Positions 27,401-33,500 of a stretch of DNA of 64,000 nt are shown in pieces; the stretch's first letter is position 1, and each line of letters starts with the position of its first letter. The notes beneath the pieces are model-generated. The model saw nothing but the letters and a program-made list of their open reading frames with translations. It did not search any database and was not told where the DNA came from. This stretch comes from an uncultured Verrucomicrobiota bacterium. Lineage in GTDB: Bacteria; Verrucomicrobiota; Verrucomicrobiia; Limisphaerales; UBA9464. Both the position numbers and the translations under genes were made by a program. The DNA lies in NCBI GenBank assembly GCA_903907995.1, contig CAIVQH010000040.1, positions 41,207 to 105,206 of the forward strand, in the 5' to 3' direction.

Positions 27401-28383
27401 ACCCGACGAACACCTTCTTCGGCAAGTTCACGAACACCGTGGTGACGATCCTCGATGCGAACGTGGAGTTCGACTTCGCCACGACCTCGGTGACGAACAC
27501 GGTGCTGGAAACGGCCGGCAAGTCCACCCTGACGGTCTGGCGCCTGGGCGGTACGACCTTCACGAACACGGTGGACTACGCGACGACCACGAACGGGACG
27601 GGCGCGGCGGGGGTGAACTTCACGGCGACGAGCGGGACGCTGACCTTCCTGCCGGGCGTCACGAACATGACGGTGAACCTGCCCGTGCTGCACGACGGCG
27701 CGGTGGCCGGTGACCTGACGGCCGAAGTGGGTCTGAGCAACGCCGGTGGCACCGCCACGATCGGCACCAACGACACGGCGACGGTGACGATCCGCGACGT
27801 GGATTCGACCTTCAACTTCGCGGTGGTCACCAACACGGTGGCCAAATCCGGCGGCTCGATCACGCTCAACGTGCTGCGCACGGGCGGCCTGGCCGGTGCC
27901 TCCACCGTCCGGTACGCCTCCGCCAACGGCACCGCCACCTCGGGTGTGGATTACACGGCCAACAGCGGCACGCTGAGCTTCTCGGCGGGCGTCACCAGCA
28001 AGACGATCGTCGTCAAGATCACGGCGGCCAGCCCGACCACGAACAACACCTCCTTCACGGTGGCGCTCACGACGCCGGTCGTGAACGGCCTGATCGGCAC
28101 GAACTCGACGGCGGTGGTGAACATCACGCAGCCGGGCGGCGCCCTTGGCGACGTGGTCGCGCTCACCCACCTGAGCATCCGCTACGGCACGAACGGCCTG
28201 CCGACGCTGACCATCGCCGGCCCGGTGAACTCGACCGCCTCGATCGAGAGCACCACCGACCTGGAAAAGTGGACGTCGCAGACCCAGATGAACCTGGGCC
28301 AGGGCACCGCCGACTGGACCGACGATGCCACCGAGGAGGAGACCGCGAAGTTCTACCGGGTCACCCTGAATCTGGCGCCCTGA
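21430..28383 (+). CDS. Giant secreted reprolysin-like metalloprotease with 16 Calx-beta repeats
   Basis: 2317 aa. The signal peptide is in the first 48 residues (GAALFAFAGLMLGATALPARA). A propeptide-like part runs to about 215. A metzincin domain spans about 215-450, with zinc motif HELGHNFGCNHD (about 356) and Met-turn TVMAY. Then come 16 Calx-beta units of about 110 residues (for example ATASVLES.. VTVDYAT..GTA.AGSDYTNTTG.. DDD). They fall into four types repeating in the same order, with starts near 23110, 24451, 25798 and 27139 (period 1341-1347 bases). The last 70 residues hold the 'IESTTDLEKWTS...FYRV' tail shared with other secreted proteins. Calx-beta modules bind calcium and give stiff, stalk-like adhesins. 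The likely role is an extracellular or surface-attached protease, with attachment through the tail (inference). Confidence 0.92.
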   Translation: MDSRPTTRSTPRFAEVSRLVRRVARQGAALFAFAGLMLGATALPARAEGAAELFLAEPATTGAKPAAAVPPGLHRARAARINAQLLHDPASPLHHPSPAALKNPSSRLSISLYGDRQVTAVIEHTEYKPGGRFLAHGVVEGVPGSRVAFSVDGDVLAGTVFVPGQDATQISYLGDGVHQIADLDQELGTACGAVLAPDQSGDATAIIHAPITAGTTPTVVDVAVLYTTAAMNGAGGVPGIQSQIDLAVDEANTCFSNSGINVQLNLVYRGEVTYNETSNPTTDLGHLQNPTDGQLDSAQTIRTQYGADLVCLVVEGMNTYAGLGYVMSPIASSFASYGYSVVKRQYLTGVYTFPHELGHNFGCNHDRQNATGSGAFSYSYGYRFDAAGTTYRTVMAYAPGTRIPYFSNPSVNYLGVATGVAHGQATEADNVGTINASADTVSAFSGPSTVIDFSTNAITVAENVGSITLSLDRTGVVTNTSTVKITTVAGTAKAGSDYTAVSQTVTFASGETNKTVSVSIVNDTVVEGTETFTVSLSAPTGAVVGLNTPYTVTITDDDTTVALAAATASVLESAGNAVLTVVRAGVTNSVVTVDYATANGTALAGSDYTNTTGTVTFNAGETNKTISIPVVADSLIEGKETFTLALSNPTNALLGSVTSSVVTIQDANVEFDFATASLTQSVLETAGKATLTVWRLGGTTLTNTVDFAITTNGSAVAGTNYTSTNGTLTFLPGVTNLTVNLPVLHDGAIAGDKTVELALSNPGGTATVGTNDTATVTIKDVDSTFNFTVVTNNVAENAGTVVLNVRRTGGLAAAAGVSYKSSTNGTATSGVDFTPAVGTLSFAAGDTNKAITVKITNDSLIEGDETFTVALSAPSGNATLGTNGTAVVNILDDDLNSFGFSATTASVSESGTNVVLTVVRTGSTNATSVKYAATAGTAKAGTDFTATTGTLSFANGDTNKTITVPIIDNQKVDGSRLFTVVLSAPATNSVVGTNGTATVTITDDDTMVAFTAATASVLESATNVVLNLVRTGVTNTTVTVDFATTNGTALAGSDYTNTTGTVTFSGGETNKTITIPIIADSLVEGKETFSVKLSNPSNTLLGTITNAVVTILDANVEFEIATASTNLSVLETAGKATVNVWRLGGTTATNTVLFGTATNFPTALAGTNYTMTNGLLTFLPGVTNMSFTVPILHDGVVAGDTLLVAGIASAGGTETINTNQYYSLVTIQDVDSTFNFATVTNNVAENAGTVVLNVRRTGGLAAAATVAYKSSTNGTATSGVDFTPATGTLSFAAGDTNKIITVKITNDTLIEGDETFTVALSAPTGNATLGTNGMAVVVIQDDDLNSFAFTAGTASVAENGTNVVLTVVRTGSTNATTVKYATTPGTAKAGTDFTATTGTLSFATGDTNKTITVPIIDNQKVDGNRVFTLGLNTPGTNDVLGATSAVTITINDDDTAVNFSAATASVLETATNVVLNLVRTGVTNSVVSVNYATTNGTALAGSDYTNTTGTVTFNAGETNKTITIPVIADSLIEGKETFSVQLSSPTNTFLGTVTNTVVTILDANVEFDFATSALTSSVLETAGKSTLTVWRLGGTTFTNTVDFAVTTNGTAVAGTNYTSTNGTLTFLPGVTNLTVSLPVLHDGVVAGDKTVALALSNPGGTATVGTNDTAMLTIKDVDSTFNFTVVTNNIAENAGSLVLNVQRTGGLAAAAGVTYKSSTNGTATSGVDFTPATGTLSFAAGDTNKTITVKITNDTLIEGDETFTVALSAPSGNATLGTNSTAVVNILDDDFYSFAFTAATASVAENGTNVVLTVVRTGATNATSVKYTATAGTAKAGVDFTATTGTLSFANGDTNKTITVPIIDNQKVDGNRVFTVALSAPGTNGVLGATSVATVTIDDDDTAVSFTAATASVLETATNVVLTLVRTGVTNSVVSVDYATADGTATAGSDYTNTTGTVTFDLGETNKTITIPVVADSLIEGKETFTVALSNPTNTFFGKFTNTVVTILDANVEFDFATTSVTNTVLETAGKSTLTVWRLGGTTFTNTVDYATTTNGTGAAGVNFTATSGTLTFLPGVTNMTVNLPVLHDGAVAGDLTAEVGLSNAGGTATIGTNDTATVTIRDVDSTFNFAVVTNTVAKSGGSITLNVLRTGGLAGASTVRYASANGTATSGVDYTANSGTLSFSAGVTSKTIVVKITAASPTTNNTSFTVALTTPVVNGLIGTNSTAVVNITQPGGALGDVVALTHLSIRYGTNGLPTLTIAGPVNSTASIESTTDLEKWTSQTQMNLGQGTADWTDDATEEETAKFYRVTLNLAP
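23110..28130 (+). repeat. Higher-order tandem repeat inside the protease gene
   Basis: A four-module cassette of about 1.34 kb is present three times in full and a fourth time without its last module. The module types are recognisable by SVLE(S/T)ATN, VLETAGK..VWRLGG, STFNF..VTNN and (N/Y)SFAF..ASV. Copies are very similar at the base level, which invites recombination and assembly collapse. Confidence 0.85.
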
Positions 28384-28402
28384 ACGGGCCCGACTCAAAC
28401 AC

Positions 28403-28436
28403 GGCCGCCGTGAAACCACGGCGGCCTTTTTCTTTT
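28403..28436 (+). terminator. Rho-independent terminator after the giant protease gene
   Basis: GGCCGCCGTG, AAAC loop, CACGGCGGCC, then TTTTTCTTTT; 20 bases after the stop. Confidence 0.92.
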
Positions 28437-28539
28437 CCCTGTGCCGATTACGGAAATTGCTAATCGATAGAATGGACACGTGAAGGAAATGCCTGGTGAC
28501 TGGGGACGCTGGGCGGGCGAAAACTTCCTTTCCTGTTAT

Positions 28540-28705
28540 CCTAGCCCTTTCCCTTGGGTAGAGGGGGTAGCCGGGCGGCTTCACGGGCGGTCGGAAAGTG
28601 TTTTCGACCAGTCCAGCAGCAGGTTTTCGCCAACAGGCGGGCGATGATTCTCCCTCTCCCTGAGGGAGAGGGCCGGGGTGAGGGGGAAGGGAGCGAACGG
28701 ACTGC
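28540..28705. repeat. Family B-like dispersed repeat (divergent copy)
   Basis: CCCTTTCCCTTGGGTAGAGGG on one side and CCCTCTCCCTGAGGGAGAGG followed by a GGGGTGAGGG motif on the other enclose about 80 bases. It resembles the family B elements at 2410 and 55388 in its ends but not in its core. No gene is seen between 28437 and 28818. Confidence 0.6.
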
Positions 28706-28818
28706 AATGCCGCCGGAAACGAACGGGGCGACACCTGTTTTTCCAACGGAAAGAAAGCATGTGAGGGTGTAAGATTTCCGGAAACACCCCAAGCCGCCTG
28801 GCCCGCATCCGGCTTCCC

Positions 28819-29406
28819 GTGCCGGGGCGCTTGCCACAAGCTCCCGCCGTGGCCGATCCCAACGATCCCGAATATGCGGCCCGCATCGCCGCCGGCCTGC
28901 GGGAGTTGAACATCCCGGATTCCTACGCCCTGGAGCGGCAGCTCGCGCTGCAAGCCGAGGCCGTGGAACTGCGCGTAGCCCGCGTCCTGAAGGATGGCCG
29001 GCAACTGAAACTGTCACCCGCCACCGCCGCCGCGTGGATCGCCCTGTCCGAGGCCGCTGCGAGGGACGGCGTGACGTTGCTGCTCATCTCCGGCTTCCGC
29101 AGCGTGGCCCACCAGCGGCAGATCGTGGAGCGCAAGCTGGCCGAGGGAAAATCCCTCGCCGAGATCCTGCGCGTGAACGCCGCGCCGGGATACAGCGAGC
29201 ACCACACCGGCCGCGCTGTGGACATCGGCACACCGGGCTGCCCGCCGCTGAGCGAGGAATTTGAAAAGACGCCCGCGTTTGCCTGGCTGATGCAACGGGC
29301 GGGCGGGTTCGGTTTCCGGCTGAGCTACCCGCGCGACAATCCGCACGGCGTCATCTACGAGCCCTGGCACTGGCTTTATCGGATCTCGAATCAGCACACC
29401 GCATAA
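28819..29406 (+). CDS. VanY-like D-alanyl-D-alanine carboxypeptidase
   Basis: 195 aa from a GTG at 28819. The core (ISGFRSVAHQRQIVE, GYSEHHTGRAVDIG, GFRLSYPRDNPHG, YEPWHWLY) has the zinc ligands of the M15B family: His and Asp in SxHxxGxAxD, and His in EPWHW. Such enzymes trim the terminal D-Ala of peptidoglycan stem peptides. There is no clear signal peptide or anchor, which is odd for a periplasmic enzyme. The true N-terminus may be different, or the protein may work on recycled muropeptides. No resistance genes are nearby, so a vancomycin link is not suggested. Confidence 0.85.
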   Translation: MPGRLPQAPAVADPNDPEYAARIAAGLRELNIPDSYALERQLALQAEAVELRVARVLKDGRQLKLSPATAAAWIALSEAAARDGVTLLLISGFRSVAHQRQIVERKLAEGKSLAEILRVNAAPGYSEHHTGRAVDIGTPGCPPLSEEFEKTPAFAWLMQRAGGFGFRLSYPRDNPHGVIYEPWHWLYRISNQHTA

Positions 29407-29690
29407 AATCCTGAAGGGATTTCATCATTCAGCCCGGCGTTGCGTGACGAAGTCAGGCCACGCCGGGTAAGGTCGGGAAAAGAAGGTCTGCCCTGAAGGG
29501 GCAGCATCAAATCCCGACGCCCTGTGATGCAACCGCGTTGCGGTTGAACACGTATTGAACGCTGACCCCGGGTAGTCGCGCGCTCCAACCCAGAGCTGAA
29601 TGCCGGAATCCCTCTGGGATTCTTGAGGGCATGAATGTGCTGGCTCACGGGACAGTTGGCCGTGCCGAACAATTGCCTGGCTCCGGAGGC
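29407..29690. repeat. REP-like palindromic repeats
   Basis: Several short hairpins in series: AATCCTGAAGGGATTT at the left end, CCCTGAAGGGGC around 29490, CAACCGCGTTGCGGTTG around 29529, and GGAATCCCTCTGGGATTC around 29602. They match the style of REP elements near 11590-11720. No gene is supported here. Confidence 0.65.
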
Positions 29691-29693
29691 GCC

Positions 29694-29945
29694 TCACGGC
29701 ACCGTTGGTGAGACCAAGCGGTAGTATTTCTCCGACCCGGTACCACTCAGCGGCGTGTCGATGACCTGCCTGCGGTGCCCTTGAATATCTGGACCTCGCT
29801 GTTCCAACTCCCGGTCAGCAGGTCGGTGCGGGACTGCGCCGTGTAACTGACGTTGGTTTCGGTGGTGAAATGCAGCGAGGGATTTCCCGGGGTGGATGGA
29901 GTCGGGACACTCCCCACTGGACTTCCCGGCCCGCCCAACGCGAAC
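29694..29945 (-). pseudogene. Orphan C-terminal fragment of a secreted 'StDL-W-YYR' protein, frameshifted
   Basis: The minus strand reads FTTETNVSYTAQSRTDLLTG SWN... in one frame and, after a shift near 29760-29770, GTGSEKYYRLVSPTVP followed by a stop at 29694. Joined, this is exactly the tail module seen at the C-termini of other large secreted proteins here. The rest of the gene is missing: upstream (higher coordinates) it gives way at once to the YaeQ-like gene on the other strand. It is therefore a remnant of a deleted gene. Confidence 0.7.
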
Positions 29946-29957
29946 TTTGGGGCGCAT

Positions 29958-30524
29958 TTGGCTGCGAAATATACATTCCAGTTGGTCAGCGACGACCGTC
30001 GCCGGCCGCTGCCGCACAAGCTGTTGCTGGCGCTCCAGCCCAACGAGTCCGCGCGCCATATCGCGCTGAAACTCCTGGGCTGGCTCCTCTTCTGGCGCGA
30101 GCGCATGCAGGTCGAGACCGAGGTGCCCGATGACAGCATCCCCTTCGTGCCCGACCTCTGCGTGCTGGGCTACGATCTCCGCCCGCAGCTCTGGCTCGAG
30201 TGCGGCGACTGCGGCACGGCCAAGCTCCACAAGGTCTCCGTGAAATGCCAGGAAGCCGAAATCTGGTGCCTCAAGCGCTCCCCGGCCGAGGCCGAGGGGC
30301 TGCTGCAACAGATGGCCAAAGATGAGCTCCGCCGGGGCCGCTTCGGGGTGATCGCCTTTGACCCGCAGTTTTTCGACGAGGTCGAGGGACTGCTGCGCGA
30401 GCGCAACACCCTGCACTGGTTCCGGGGCGGCCTGGGCGGCGAGCCGGGCATCGAGGAGCCCCTGTTGCAATTTGAGCTGAACGGCCTGTGGTTCGACACC
30501 ACCTTCCAGGTCTGGCGGTACTGA
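29958..30524 (+). CDS. YaeQ-like protein
   Basis: 188 aa from a TTG at 29958. This start is chosen because upstream codons overlap the minus-strand pseudogene and do not resemble the family, while AAKYTFQLVSDDRRRPLPHK matches a YaeQ N-terminus. Further blocks are LALQPNESARHIALKLLGWL, VPDLCVLGYDLRPQLWLECG and KLHKVSVKCQEAEIWCL. YaeQ proteins have a PD-(D/E)XK nuclease-like fold but no proven activity. The E of WLECG and the lysine-containing strand fit that fold. It is cytoplasmic, with no neighbours in the same direction. Confidence 0.65.
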   Translation: MAAKYTFQLVSDDRRRPLPHKLLLALQPNESARHIALKLLGWLLFWRERMQVETEVPDDSIPFVPDLCVLGYDLRPQLWLECGDCGTAKLHKVSVKCQEAEIWCLKRSPAEAEGLLQQMAKDELRRGRFGVIAFDPQFFDEVEGLLRERNTLHWFRGGLGGEPGIEEPLLQFELNGLWFDTTFQVWRY

Positions 30525-30606
30525 AGTCGTGGAGGGTGCCGGAACTAAACGCGGCCACGGGCCACGTCAGATGCGTTCGCGTGACCTCAAACCGCGTCGA
30601 TGGCCT

Positions 30607-30899
30607 TCAAAAATGGATCACGACCTTCAACAGGTTTGCCGTGACGGTCCCGCCAAAAAGAGCCAGGAAAAGGACACCTCGCCAGTGCATGAGCTGATAC
30701 GTCGAAGACAAGACAGTAATAGCCACGATCCACGAAATGACGCTTAACACAATGAGCCATCTGCTCTCGATGCCGCCGGAAAGCGGGATGCCGCACGATT
30801 CGCAATTCCAGACGGAAAAGGCCGAGCCCAGATAGATTCACTTCCAGCCCACATAGTGACCGCACTGGGGCAGCAATGGGGTTCGGAAAACGGGTTCAT
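30607..30899 (-). pseudogene. Small zinc-ribbon two-helix membrane protein, broken
   Basis: The ATG at 30899 overlaps the stop of the upstream deaminase (ATGA). It opens MNPFSEPHCCP, then loses frame in a run of C (about 30871-30874). One extra C would continue as QCGHYVGWK, then TGA, IYLGSAFSVWNCESCGIPL, then a hydrophobic region (WLIVLSVISWIVAITVL, VLFLALFGGTVTANLL), stopping at 30607. Two CxxC-type pairs plus two membrane helices make a coherent small protein of about 95 residues, disabled by one frameshift and one nonsense codon. The in-frame TGA sits where an Arg codon (CGA) would be the simplest ancestor. Confidence 0.6.
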
Positions 30900-31384
30900 G
30901 ATGCACTTTTTGGAAGCCAAAATCCCGCATGCACCGTCGCGGCCTCATCCTCCAGCAGCGGGCCGATGACGTCCACGGTTCGGTGGCCCCGGGCGAACAC
31001 CTCCCGGCAGGGCAGGAAGAGGAAGGATTCCTCCGAGGTGCCGCCGGCGAAGGCCAGCAGCCGTTCCTCGCTCAGAGCGAACACCACCCGGCCGATGCCC
31101 GACCAGAAGATCGCCCCGGCGCACATCGCGCACGGCTCGGTGCTGGTGTAGAGCGTGCAGCCCTGCAGCGTCGCGCGGTCGAGCTGATGCGAGGCGAGGC
31201 GCACGAGGTTCAGCTCGGCGTGGTTGGTGCAGTCGCGCTGCGTGACGACCGTGTTTTCGGCCTCCAGCAGTCGTTTACCCGCCGCGTTCGCGAGCAGCGC
31301 GCCAAAGGGGTGGTTACCGTGTTCCCGAGCGCGGCGAGCGAGAGCAATGGCGTGGCGCAGGTGGTCAAAATCGGCGGTGGGCAT
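30896..31384 (-). CDS. Nucleoside/cytosine deaminase (CDA superfamily)
   Basis: 162 aa from the ATG at 31384. The zinc site is complete: the HAE motif in TNHAELNLVRLA and PCxxC in STEPCAMCAGAIFWSG. HPFGALLANAAG matches guanine deaminase/tRNA adenosine deaminase-like enzymes. Its length and the lack of a tRNA-binding C-terminal helix set fit a free base or nucleoside deaminase better than TadA, but the substrate is uncertain. It is transcribed on the strand opposite purF and begins 326 bases from it, back to back, so the two could share regulation in purine metabolism (inference). A broken small gene overlaps its stop by four bases. Confidence 0.85.
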   Translation of the reverse strand: MPTADFDHLRHAIALARRAREHGNHPFGALLANAAGKRLLEAENTVVTQRDCTNHAELNLVRLASHQLDRATLQGCTLYTSTEPCAMCAGAIFWSGIGRVVFALSEERLLAFAGGTSEESFLFLPCREVFARGHRTVDVIGPLLEDEAATVHAGFWLPKSAS

Positions 31385-31550
31385 GGGCGTTGGCCATGGG
31401 GCCGCCCCAGCGTCCTCCGCCGGCGGGATTTGTCCATGCCGCTTCCACATCTCTGGCGTATCTGGGCGGCTCTGGATGGTGGATGATTTTGCTCCTTCGA
31501 AGTCGGTCGGAACCGGGGGGCATGGGCTGCTGACGGACCAAAGAAATCTC

Positions 31551-31626
31551 GGTGGGGCGAGCGTCCGCGCGAGCCGGGCAGCCCCAGACCAAAGCCGCCC
31601 CGGCTCGCGGGGACGCTCGTCCCACC
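31551..31626. repeat. Family E inverted repeat (GCGAGCGTCC type), copy 1
   Basis: 28-base arms 31551-31578 (GGTGGGGCGAGCGTCC...) and 31599-31626 (...GGACGCTCGTCCCACC), with two mismatches, around 20 bases. It lies in the divergent gap between the deaminase and purF, close to purF promoter territory. A related arm occurs at 33314-33341. Confidence 0.8.
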
Positions 31627-31709
31627 GGCCCCCGAGGCCCACGCATGCTCTGGACGGTAAAAATTTCCCTTCCCCTTGCGGCGGCACCTGCGCTCAATGA
31701 CCCTTTCGC

Positions 31710-33182
31710 GTGCAAGAGCAAGAATACCCGAAGCACTATTGTGGCGTCTTTGGCATCTACGGCCATCCGAATGCCGCCGAGCTGACCTACTACGGCCTGT
31801 ACCAGCTTCAGCACCGTGGCCAGGAGAGCGCCGGCATCGTCACCACCGACGGCAAGCAGTTCTATGTGCATAAGGGCATGGGGCTGGTGCCGAACATCTT
31901 CACCGGCGAAGTGCTCCACAAGCTCATCGGCCAGTCGGCCATCGGCCACACCCGCTACTCGACGACCGGCTCCTCCAGCCTCGTCAACGCCCAGCCGCTC
32001 ACCGTCGATTGCGCCAAGGGCAAGATCGCCATCGGGCACAACGGCAACCTGACCAACGCCGCCGCCCTCCGTGAGGAACTGGAGTCGCGCGGCTCCATCT
32101 TCCAGACCACGGTGGATTCGGAAATCATCGTCCACCTGCTCGCCCAGCCGACCCGCGCCGGCGGTCACGAGAGCGCCCTGGTCGAGGCGGTCCGCCGCAT
32201 CGAGGGCGCCTATTCGCTGGTGATCCTCACCGAGGGCGAACTGATCGGCGTGCGTGATCCCCACGGGTTCCGCCCGCTCAGCATCGGCCGCATGGCCAAC
32301 GGTGCGTTCGTGCTCGCGAGCGAGACGTGCGCCTTCGATCTGATCCAGGCGCAGTTCATCCGCGACGTGGAGCCGGGTGAGATTGTCATCATCGATGCCA
32401 ACGGTCTCCGTTCCGTGCAGGCCTTCCCCGAGCACACGCGCCGCGCCTTCTGCATTTTCGAGTACGTCTATTTCGCCCGGCCCGACTCCAACATCGCCGA
32501 CCGCAATGTCTATGGCGTGCGCGTGGAGATGGGCCGCCAGCTTGCCCGCGAGCACAAGATCGAGGCCGACATCGTCGTGCCCGTGCCCGATTCCGGGAAC
32601 TGCGCGGCGCTGGGCTATTCGCTGGCGAGCGGCATCCCCTTCGAGATGGCGTTCGTGCGGAACCACTACGTCGGCCGCAGTTTCCTCCAGCCCTCGCAGT
32701 TCATCCGCGACTTCAACGTGCGGGTGAAGCTGAACCTCATCGGCGACCTCGTCCGCGGCAAACGCGTCATCATCGTCGATGACTCCATTGTGCGCGGCAC
32801 CACGAGCAAGGCCCGCGTCACCAGCCTGAAGGAGGCCGGCGCCAAGGAGGTCCACGTGCTCGTGAGCTGTCCGCCGCACATGAATCCGTGCGTGTACGGC
32901 ATCGACTTCCCGGAAAAGAGCAAGCTGATGGCGGCGACGAACACGCACGACGAGATCCGCCGCTTTCTCAGCGCGGATTCGCTCGGCTATCTCTCGCTCG
33001 ATGGCATGGTCGCCGCGACCGGCAAGCCGAAGGATGCCTTCTGCATGGCCTGCTACGACGGCCGTTATCCGGTGCCCTACGATCCGTTGATCGACAAGCA
33101 CATCATGGAACGCCGGCGCGGACGCGCGGGCGGTCTCGCCAGCGAGCTGGAAGCCGAGGCGCGCCATCAGCGGCTGCTATAA
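31710..33182 (+). CDS. purF: Amidophosphoribosyltransferase
   Basis: 490 aa from a GTG at 31710. It catalyses the first committed step of purine synthesis (PRPP plus glutamine to phosphoribosylamine). A ten-residue propeptide precedes the nucleophile in YCGVFGIYG. The glutaminase part contains RYSTTGSS and GHNGNLTN; the PRTase motif is RVIIVDDSIVRGTTSK. Cysteines at the places of the Bacillus-type iron-sulfur ligands are present (FCIFEYVYF, NPCVYGID, FCMACYDG), so this is the propeptide-plus-4Fe-4S class. Its length and motifs are complete. No other pur genes are adjacent. Confidence 0.97.
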   Translation: MQEQEYPKHYCGVFGIYGHPNAAELTYYGLYQLQHRGQESAGIVTTDGKQFYVHKGMGLVPNIFTGEVLHKLIGQSAIGHTRYSTTGSSSLVNAQPLTVDCAKGKIAIGHNGNLTNAAALREELESRGSIFQTTVDSEIIVHLLAQPTRAGGHESALVEAVRRIEGAYSLVILTEGELIGVRDPHGFRPLSIGRMANGAFVLASETCAFDLIQAQFIRDVEPGEIVIIDANGLRSVQAFPEHTRRAFCIFEYVYFARPDSNIADRNVYGVRVEMGRQLAREHKIEADIVVPVPDSGNCAALGYSLASGIPFEMAFVRNHYVGRSFLQPSQFIRDFNVRVKLNLIGDLVRGKRVIIVDDSIVRGTTSKARVTSLKEAGAKEVHVLVSCPPHMNPCVYGIDFPEKSKLMAATNTHDEIRRFLSADSLGYLSLDGMVAATGKPKDAFCMACYDGRYPVPYDPLIDKHIMERRRGRAGGLASELEAEARHQRLL

Positions 33183-33269
33183 CGAATTCTGCCGGCCCGT
33201 TCCACCTTGGAAGGGCACCCGTGATCCAGCCACCCCATTATCCCGGGCGGACCTTTTCACCGTGATTGG

Positions 33270-33380
33270 CGCTTTCAGCAAACCTGCTCGGGCCTGGCGA
33301 GCGATGGCGCTGGCCCGGCTCGCGAGGACGCTCGCCCCACCACGCACCCTGAGCCCCACGCTGACCACGGTGAAACGATG
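33270..33380. repeat. Family E repeat, copy 2 (partial)
   Basis: The right arm CCCGGCTCGCGAGGACGCTC (33314 on) matches the copy at 31599-31626; the left arm is degenerate. It sits in the 318-base gap after purF. The rest of the gap (33183-33269, 33381-33500) shows nothing recognisable apart from AT-rich bases around 33405-33430 that could hold a promoter. Confidence 0.6.
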
Positions 33381-33500
33381 CACCCCATGATCCTCCGCTG
33401 GCAGGATTAACCTTTACATTTTTGAGCATTTGGCGTCGTCATGTCATTTGGATACTCAATCTGACTTTGTAGCGCAGGTCAGACGGCTTTGCCGATTTCG

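Noticed and set aside
23110..28130. Possible CRISPR-like array in the regularly spaced repeats
   Set aside because: The repeats are coding Calx-beta modules with a 1.34-kb period, not short repeats with spacers.
21190..29004. Minus-strand open frame of 2604 residues opposite the giant protease
   Set aside because: The plus strand has a signal peptide, a zinc protease domain and regular Calx-beta units. The antisense frame is a by-product of repeated GC-rich codons, with Arg/His/Gly-rich translation and no domain.
29853..29957. Upstream extension of the YaeQ-like gene
   Set aside because: These codons overlap the minus-strand tail pseudogene and do not match the YaeQ N-terminus; a TTG at 29958 fits better.
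31365..33167. Minus-strand frame of 600 residues opposite purF
   Set aside because: PurF is unambiguous; the antisense frame has no family signature.
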